64,000 nucleotides of DNA, taken from Nissolia schottii (taxonomy: Eukaryota; Streptophyta; Magnoliopsida; Fabales; Fabaceae). The stretch is from the NCBI GenBank assembly GCA_003254905.1, contig QANU01110956.1, positions 545,668 to 609,667 of the forward strand, in the 5' to 3' direction. Of this stretch, positions 57,805-64,000 are shown piece by piece (within the stretch, counting starts at the first letter, position 1; the number at the start of each line of letters is the position of its first letter). Below the pieces are notes generated by a model. The model had not been told where the DNA came from. It saw only the letters and a program-made list of their open reading frames with translations, and did not search any database. Both the position numbers and the translations under genes were made by a program.

Positions 57805-58095
57805 TTCATTTTTTTTTGTAGACAAAGGGGGCAAAAGCCCAAAGAAAGACAAAACAAGAACTAACTCCCACGTAGCCACGCGATCTAAATCAGATCATTC
57901 AAAAGAAGCGGACGAGTCATCGCCGGAGTTACATCAAAATATGCAATCTCAAAATTATCAAGATTATGACTCATGTGTGCAAGGCAATCCGCAACTCAGT
58001 TAGATTCCCTGAAGACATGCTGAATGCGCACCACCCAATTCCTTGATAGAATTTCACTAATGCGATAATATTGAGGTTCCAAAAACGATAATATT
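57805..58095 (-). mobile_element. LINE (L1-type) 3' end with RNase H remnant
   Basis: Read on the minus strand, the segment encodes the end of a plant L1 RNase H domain (VVRIQHVFRESN, then VADCLAHMSHNLD, then FDVTPAMTRPLLLNDL), followed by a GGGCTTTTGCCCCCTTTGTC-type 3' UTR and a poly-A tail seen as the T-run at 57809-57818. It is 5'-truncated, as is usual for LINEs, and holds internal stops: one replaces the Gln or Asp expected after RESN and another follows the NDLI phrase. No RT or endonuclease is present. Confidence 0.8.
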
Positions 58096-59119
58096 TTTAA
58101 AAAATTTAATATATTTAATGTATTAAAGACTTAAAAAAGAAAAACTCAATTTTTAATTAAACAATTTTAATTTTTAATTTATTTTTAATTAATATTTTAA
58201 TAACTGTGGTTAGTAAAATTCATTATATAATTCATTAAATAATATAAAGCGTACATGTGTACACCCTTTTGAAAGCCAACTTGGGAAGGGCAATTCGTTA
58301 AAGCACTATGGGTGTTTACTTTTCTTCTCAAACATTTGTCAAACATGGAAATATTTTTGGTATACATAAGGTGTTCATCACCAATACCAATAATAATGAT
58401 TAATCTCCTCAAACTTTAAATAAAACATTAAATCTTTTTTTATGTATTTAAGGTGTTTATTATTGATAATAATAATAATTAATTCTCTTATGATAGCTAA
58501 ATTGTTAATTATAAAATATTTTTATTGTCATAAACAAAGATCAAATTCATATAAATATGATTAAAAAATGAGGTGAACTACCATCTAACTCCACCTCATG
58601 GTATGGTTCATCCAACATTGAAATTGATCTTGCATGTATACATGGAGCATAGGCAATTTCAATTCCAACATGCTTTGGCCACCTCATCACCGCCCATCTA
58701 TATTATAATATAAAAAAAAGTAGGTCTATAATTAAACCCTACATATATTTTCGTGGGTCATTTTCAGTTCCCATGTAAGGGTTTATGCAGCAAATAGGAG
58801 TAATTTAAGAGATAGCGATGATGCTTAAGGCCCGCAATATTTTGTTCCCCTTTTTTTCTCTTAGGTTTTCTAATGTCCACTCGAATCCGCGTGGATAGAA
58901 AGCTACTTCTACCTTAGCTTTTGGACACCATTTTGCACCAAACAAGCAAAATAATATTTAATTATATAGATTTTCACTAATATAATGATATTGATGCGCC
59001 TTCTCTTGTTATTTGCTTTTTACTGGGAGGTAAAATCTTTGACTTAGTAGTCCAAAACATTATTTGCAAGTTCTCCACGAAATTGTAGATAGGGATTTTA
59101 AAGATCTAAGGTCGACAAA
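58096..59119. other. AT-rich spacer
   Basis: No gene. A palindromic segment near 58570-58620 (CTCCACCTCATGGTATGG) is too short to assign. Confidence 0.55.
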
Positions 59120-59495
59120 ATGAAGGGTTTGTTTGGTTTTGTGTATTTGTTTTGTTTTTTCATTTTCTATTTTTAGTTTATTTTTGTGTTTGATATCAAA
59201 GACAACACAAAAATATAGAGACACAAAAATAAAAATAAAGAAAATTTATATTTCTTTAAGTCCCAATTTTGTGTGTACGAATTTTTTTTATCCCATATAT
59301 CTCTGCTCTCAGTGGGGTACAGAAATATAGAAATTTTCTATCCCCGTGTCTTTGTCCTCCATGTCTTGTTTTTGGTACTAAACACATTTAAAAAATTTGT
59401 AAATACAAAAAATTGAAAATGATTTTGAAAACGGTAAAAAAATATAAAACAGTTTTAAAACAGTACACAAAAACGCAAACCGAACAAGTTCTTAA
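59120..59495. mobile_element. Candidate MITE with TTGTTTGGTTTTGTG ends
   Basis: The left end GGGTTTGTTTGGTTTTGTGT is matched in inverse by the right end CACAAAAACGCAAACCGAAC. Both flanks lead into T- or A-rich interiors. About 375 bp, no ORF; target duplication uncertain. Confidence 0.5.
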
Positions 59496-60045
59496 TTTTC
59501 CCCCATGATAGAATTTAACATTTCAAAGCAGTTCATATGTACCAAAAAAGTTCATACACTTTGCAAACTGAATGGAGCTGTAAACCATATTAATATTGTG
59601 CCGTGGAAACGGTATATATGATAAACATAAACAAATTAAACAAATAAGAGATAGATATTGAAAATTATTAAAGATCAAATATTAATATAAAATTAGAACG
59701 AGAGAAGAGCAACATAAATGATTTGATTTGAGTGACAAAAGAATATCAACGAAGAATCTTAACTGTAAGTAATAAAATGAATACTAATAAAGAAATCATG
59801 CCGAAATAAGATGATAAATAAAAGATCACGATATCAATCAAAACTGAATCATTCTTAATACATCAACTCAATTTGGCAAATTAGTCCGTTTGTGAGGCAC
59901 TAGAGGTGGGTCTCCATTTCAAATTATTTATCAACTTTTTAATAATTGAAAGTTTTAGAATATAAAAATTAATTATGATCACATGCAATTATAATAAGGA
60001 AACTGCTATATTATTAAACACCTTGATAGTGAGGGGGGGGGGGGG
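59496..60045. other. AT-rich spacer ending in poly-G
   Basis: No gene. The last bases before the gap are a run of about 13 G, which may be an artefact of the sequence end rather than biology. Confidence 0.6.
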
Positions 60046-60214
60046 NNNNNNNNNNNNNNNNNNNNNNNNNNNNNNNNNNNNNNNNNNNNNNNNNNNNNNN
60101 NNNNNNNNNNNNNNNNNNNNNNNNNNNNNNNNNNNNNNNNNNNNNNNNNNNNNNNNNNNNNNNNNNNNNNNNNNNNNNNNNNNNNNNNNNNNNNNNNNNN
60201 NNNNNNNNNNNNNN
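60046..60214. other. Assembly gap (169 N)
   Basis: Run of N preceded by a G homopolymer and followed by GGG. Content unknown. Confidence 1.
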
Positions 60215-61801
60215 GGGTAATGTCGTCCATTTAAAGAGTTTTATACTACGGTCGAGAATTTTTATTTATTTATTCTTAATTCTTGTGTTTGTGTAAAATT
60301 TGTAGATATTTAAGCTGAAAGGGACAACTTTGCAAAAAAAAATTAAAATTGAAAGGGACAAATTATTACTCCCCGTTTTATAATAGTTGTCAATTTTTAA
60401 ATTTGTTGCGTTGATAAATAAATATATCTAGTCAATTTAATTAATTCCCTTCAACCTAGCATAATTAGTTCCACTCATCTTCAACTTACTAGCATTACTT
60501 TGAATTCAAGCTTTGCATGACGAAGGAAACAAAAGGGGCTCCTCTAGCCAGCAAGAACAAGTAATTGTGTAGACTATAGATACTTTGAAGGCTTTTTCTT
60601 TATTTTAATTTTTGGTATTGAAGACAAAGAAGACAATTTGAAGCTTCACACCTATACTTTACAAGAGAGAATTACTACTATATAAGAAGAGGAAATTCTT
60701 TGAAAATCTAGAGATACTTACACTTGTCTTAGTGCATGCAATTTTCAACTTTTGTCACTTTATCCACATCAGAAAAATATCATCAACTCCTGGTTTGAGT
60801 GCCTAATTTTCCGCTCTCATTCTTGGAATATAATTGAACACCAAGCACAATGTATCACCACCATTAATATAACCATCCCTTTCCATTCAACAATGCTACC
60901 GATTTTATTTTGAAACTTTATGTAAGTAACATGATCGTCCATTAAACTTTTTAACACTACCTTTTTTTTATTTCCTTCTAAACCAATAGCATTTGAACTC
61001 TGCCACCCTATTATACTTTAATTGACTTAAATCGAATCGGTCCACTTATAAAATGAAATTCTTTTAATATTACAATTTTTTTAATTCATGAACCTAAGTC
61101 TAAAATTATATCAAAAACATGTAAGTGTCAAATTACTTAAATTAATCAATAACTATTTTTTAAAGATAATATATTAATAAATAATTACACATAAAAAATT
61201 CTTACATAAATACAATTCTAACCCTTCATATTTTAGTGTAATCATAATAAAGTTGCGTTTCATCATCTTAATTAATTAATGATATGCTCAATAAATGTGT
61301 CTAAACCTGAGTATTATATTATATAAAAGGAATTTTTGTATAATGAGATATGGCAAAGCATTACTATTGGTGACGTGTACAAGCTGGACCAACCAGAGTC
61401 CAACATGTTTTCATGGCTAACTCTTGAAAGTGACACAAGGAGCAAAGAAAGAATCCGATGTGAAAATAAAAGAGAAAAGTAAGGAAGGCTTATATATATA
61501 TATACACACACAAGTACCATATACACAATTCTAACATGTAGACTCCTTGAAGAAAACAAGAGTTATTTTTGGCTCTCACACACACACATATTGTACCACC
61601 AAACTCATATAAACTCTTCATAGTCTTATATAGTAAGAGATAGCCACAAAAGTACGCCAACCGTTAATTTTTCTTGCTTCTTTCTTATTCATTTTGCTTT
61701 CTTCTTCTGCTTGATAATCTATCCAATCTCTTTGAATTCAAAAGCTTTTAAGTAATATTGTTTATACAACAAAAAAAAAATTAATTGTGTCTTGTCACAA
61801 A
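60215..61801. other. Spacer upstream of the epimerase-like gene
   Basis: A Stowaway-like left end (TACTCCCCGTTTTATAATAG) starts at about 60368 but no matching right end was found. TA and CA dinucleotide runs are at 61493-61512 and near 61579-61590. The last several hundred bases are presumed promoter and leader for the gene starting at 62113. Confidence 0.5.
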
Positions 61802-61936
61802 GGTTTTAAATTGTGGTCCACAATTATAATTGCAATTGTAGGCCGCAGTATTACAATTTTAGTGGTCTCTGCAACTGCAATCGCAGTAATGGTAACACAA
61901 TTACCACATCTGCGACCGCGACTGCAATTTAAAACC
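61802..61936. mobile_element. MITE with GGTTTTAAATTG ends
   Basis: Perfect 12-bp inverted ends (GGTTTTAAATTG and CAATTTAAAACC) enclose a 135-bp segment rich in GCAATTGTAG, GCAACTGCAATCGCAG and GCGACCGCGAC words, typical of a widespread plant MITE type. It lies in the leader or promoter of the epimerase-like gene. Confidence 0.65.
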
Positions 61937-62112
61937 ATATGTGTTTGGTATGGTAAGATTGTTGTTATGGTGGCTGATGAAAACTGATCAAACGAATGTG
62001 TTTATTTTGTTGGCTTTGGTTGCAGCTGGATTGGAGCATAGCGAAAGTGAGGCCATTTGTGAGTGGCATAAGGTCAAGGACAAGGTTGCAGCCAACAACA
62101 CCACCAACAACG

Positions 62113-63848
62113 ATGCCTTTCAATATATTTCAGGACAAACATGGATTGCCTCGGATTATATTGACTGATCCTAAAGGCTCATCCGCTGAGGTTGGTTTGG
62201 TTTTCTTGTTTTGTTTCCTTTTCTGCTTATTATGATCTAGAGGGCCTATTTGTGTGGTGAAAACGTGGTGAGTATCGATGCAACAGTAAAGTTATTGCCT
62301 TGTGACTTAGAGGTCACAAGTTCAAATCCTACAAACAGTCTCTCTCCTTACCTAAATTTTCATAAACTTTGTTTAAAGTACACTTACATGTTTATGGGTT
62401 TCACCAACTTTTTATGAGCGTGCCTAAATTTAAGGCATTAGATTTGTGCTCGTAAAAGAATTTTCCTAATCTTCGATCATCTAAAGCAACACATGTTGTT
62501 TCAGGTGCTTCTGTACGGAGGCCAAGTTGTTTCTTGGAAGAATCAAAGGAAGGAGGAGCTACTTTTTATGAGCAGTAAGGTGAAAAAGAATAACATTCTC
62601 TCCTACTTTTATTTTTGTTCGTAAAGAGCCGTAGTGGTGTGTGTCTTTGCATAAGATGCTTTCCACTTTCGATCAAAGCCAATGAATGAACTGCAGCAAT
62701 GTTAGCAATATCATGTTATATAATATGAATGGGTGATAAATCAAGTACTCTTGTTAATTCAAAGTATGTAGTATAACATATATTCCTTTCAAATTAATTC
62801 ACTACTCATTCATATGAATACTTTGTTTATCGAAATCGACTCCACCTAATCTGACTAGAAGAAGGCTGTGAATCCCATGAGTTTGCCCCACTTAGAGATA
62901 GTAGTCAATTTGTTTTGATTTTTTAATTGTTTGAATGAATTTTTTTTCCATTCACTAGGACAATTTATACATAATTAATTCCATTTGTGGGAATTTTCTA
63001 CCCATTAGGCTAATTGGAAACAACCTAAAGAAATCAGAGGAGGAATATCAGTCTGCTTTCCAAGGGTTAGTCTCATCAAACTGGTGGAAACATATTTTTG
63101 ACTTTTAGGCGGCATTTGGTTTAGGGATAAGACACGGGGGATACAAACTTTCTGTAATTTTTGTACCTCATTGAAGTTGGGACATGAGGGACACAATTTT
63201 GGTGGGACACGAAATTTTGGCCGGGCAGGACAAATTTTTCGGTCTCTGTCCCTATATCTTGTCCCTCCAACCAAACGCTGCCTTAGTTCCTTGTTTTAAG
63301 TCCTACATTTTTTTTTGAATTACAATTTTCTTTCTGCAGTTTGGTGATCTTGGTTCACTAGAACAGCATGGATTTGCAAGAAACAGATTGTGGTCACTGG
63401 ATAGGGACCCTTCACCCCTTCCTCCATCTGACAATCACTCAACTGTTGACCTGATATTGAAGTCAACCGGAGTGGACTTAAAGATGCCGCGTAGGTAAGG
63501 GTTTAATCTGCGTTACCAGCGCTCGGTTGGTTCAAGCAGTTTGGCACTTGTTCCCCTTGAATAAAGGGTTAAAGCTCAAATCTCGTGTCTAAAAAAAGTT
63601 AGCAATGCGAGACTTGTACCATATAGTGGGACCGATCCTGCTCGAGCCAGATTATCCTATTACTAGATTTTTCTAATGTCTAAGCTTATGCATATTTTTC
63701 TTGGTTGATTGGGCAGTTTTGAGGTCCGGCTTCGCATATCTATCAGCGCCGGCAAGCTCATTCTGATCCCGAGAGTCAGAAACACTGATAACAAAGCATT
63801 TTCATTTACATCTGCACTATGCAACTATTTAACAGTGTCAGATATCAG
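62113..63848 (+). CDS. Glucose-6-phosphate 1-epimerase-like protein, 3' part outside window
   Basis: Five exons are visible: 62113-62190, 62505-62579, 63009-63065, 63340-63494 and 63717-63848, encoding the first 165 or so of an expected 300-odd residues. The family (aldose 1-epimerase fold, D-hexose-6-phosphate mutarotase) interconverts alpha- and beta-glucose 6-phosphate. The start MPFNIFQDKHGLPRIILTD matches the family's N-terminus. It is followed by VLLYGGQVVSWKN, then IRGGISVCFPRFG, LEQHGFARNRLWSLD and the beta-sandwich strands VRLRISISAGKLILIPRV and NTDNKAFSF. The phrase CFPRFG is PFFPQFG in many relatives, a difference at a substrate-pocket loop. All exon borders are GT-AG and in phase. 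An in-frame upstream ATG at 61996 could extend the N-terminus by 39 residues, but an acceptor-like TTGCAG at 62023-62028 suggests that region is intron and leader. The catalytic Glu lies beyond the window. Confidence 0.9.
63108..63282. mobile_element. Tourist-like MITE in intron 3 of the epimerase-like gene
   Basis: The 175-bp element begins GGCGGCATTTGGT and ends ACCAAACGCTGCC (11 of 13 matching when inverted), flanked by TTA at 63105-63107 and 63283-63285. The ends and 3-bp duplication fit PIF/Harbinger Tourist elements. It lies between exons at 63065 and 63340 and leaves both splice sites intact. Confidence 0.8.
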
Positions 63849-64000
63849 GTGTGCATTTCACATTTAGATTAATCACTATTCTTATCTCAAGATGATGCCT
63901 ATGATTATCTTTGTTGTCTTATTGCAATTGTATATGCCAAAGTTTTGCACATTGTTACTTTTACCAACATAATAATAATGCTACATGTCACTAAGAGAGG
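63849..64000 (+). other. Start of intron 5 of the epimerase-like gene
   Basis: Begins with the donor GTGTGC after exon 5 and runs to the window edge without another recognisable exon. Confidence 0.7.

Noticed and set aside
60368-60420. Second Stowaway MITE
   Set aside because: Left end fits but no right end or paired TA was found within several hundred bases; kept only as a note.
61996-62112. In-frame upstream start for the epimerase-like protein
   Set aside because: MCLFCWLWLQ has no counterpart in the family and overlaps a good splice acceptor (TTGCAG); the Met at 62113 matches the family start.
1-64000. tRNA or rRNA genes
   Set aside because: No A/B-box pairs with cloverleaf potential or rRNA-like segments were noticed by eye; a tRNAscan-type search would settle it.

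Overview
The window is nuclear DNA from a flowering plant, most likely a core eudicot. The evidence is spliced genes with plant-type introns, plant-specific families (a D6PK-type AGC kinase, CYP96 P450s, RBGD-type two-RRM hnRNPs, a plant AI-2E-like membrane protein), very AT-rich spacers, and many plant transposable elements (CACTA, hAT, Mutator-like, Tourist, Stowaway, LINE, Ty3/Tat). I could not name the species. There is one assembly gap (60046-60214) and one isolated N (46182).

Layout. 1-7700: two hnRNP-like RNA-binding genes arranged tail to tail, the left one cut by the window edge and showing an internal exon rearrangement. 7700-22000: gene-free and transposon-rich, with a palindrome-filled element just upstream of the hnRNP promoter, a hAT MITE, a LINE remnant, a complete-looking 3.5-kb CACTA element and a Stowaway MITE. 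22000-25900: a D6PK-like kinase with a long leader. 28269-29401: a Mutator-like element with a 9-bp target duplication. 29682-35107: a sucrase/ferredoxin-like [2Fe-2S] protein (+) and an armadillo-repeat protein (-), convergent. 37870-40254: a 626-residue AI-2E/TMEM245-like multi-pass membrane protein. 41000-51400: a CYP96 cluster on the minus strand (a 3' fragment plus two intact copies), broken up by a Mutator-like fragment and Ty3/Tat fossils. 51400-61900: gene-free spacer with several MITEs, one larger TIR element, a LINE 3' end and the gap. 62113-64000: first five exons of a glucose-6-phosphate 1-epimerase-like gene that runs out of the window.

The genes do not form a pathway; this is an ordinary mosaic of plant housekeeping and specialised genes. 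The most informative structures are: (1) the two CYP96 copies, nearly identical over about 1.08 kb of coding sequence but clearly diverged on both sides, which points to recent gene conversion; (2) the left hnRNP copy, whose exon order shows that intron-intron recombination replaced the RRM1 exon with a second RRM2-type exon without breaking reading phase; (3) arrays of short CTGAATTCGCCA-type palindromes at two loci, both tied to Mutator-like sequence; (4) a CACTA element carrying hairpins and a strange acidic repeat ORF.
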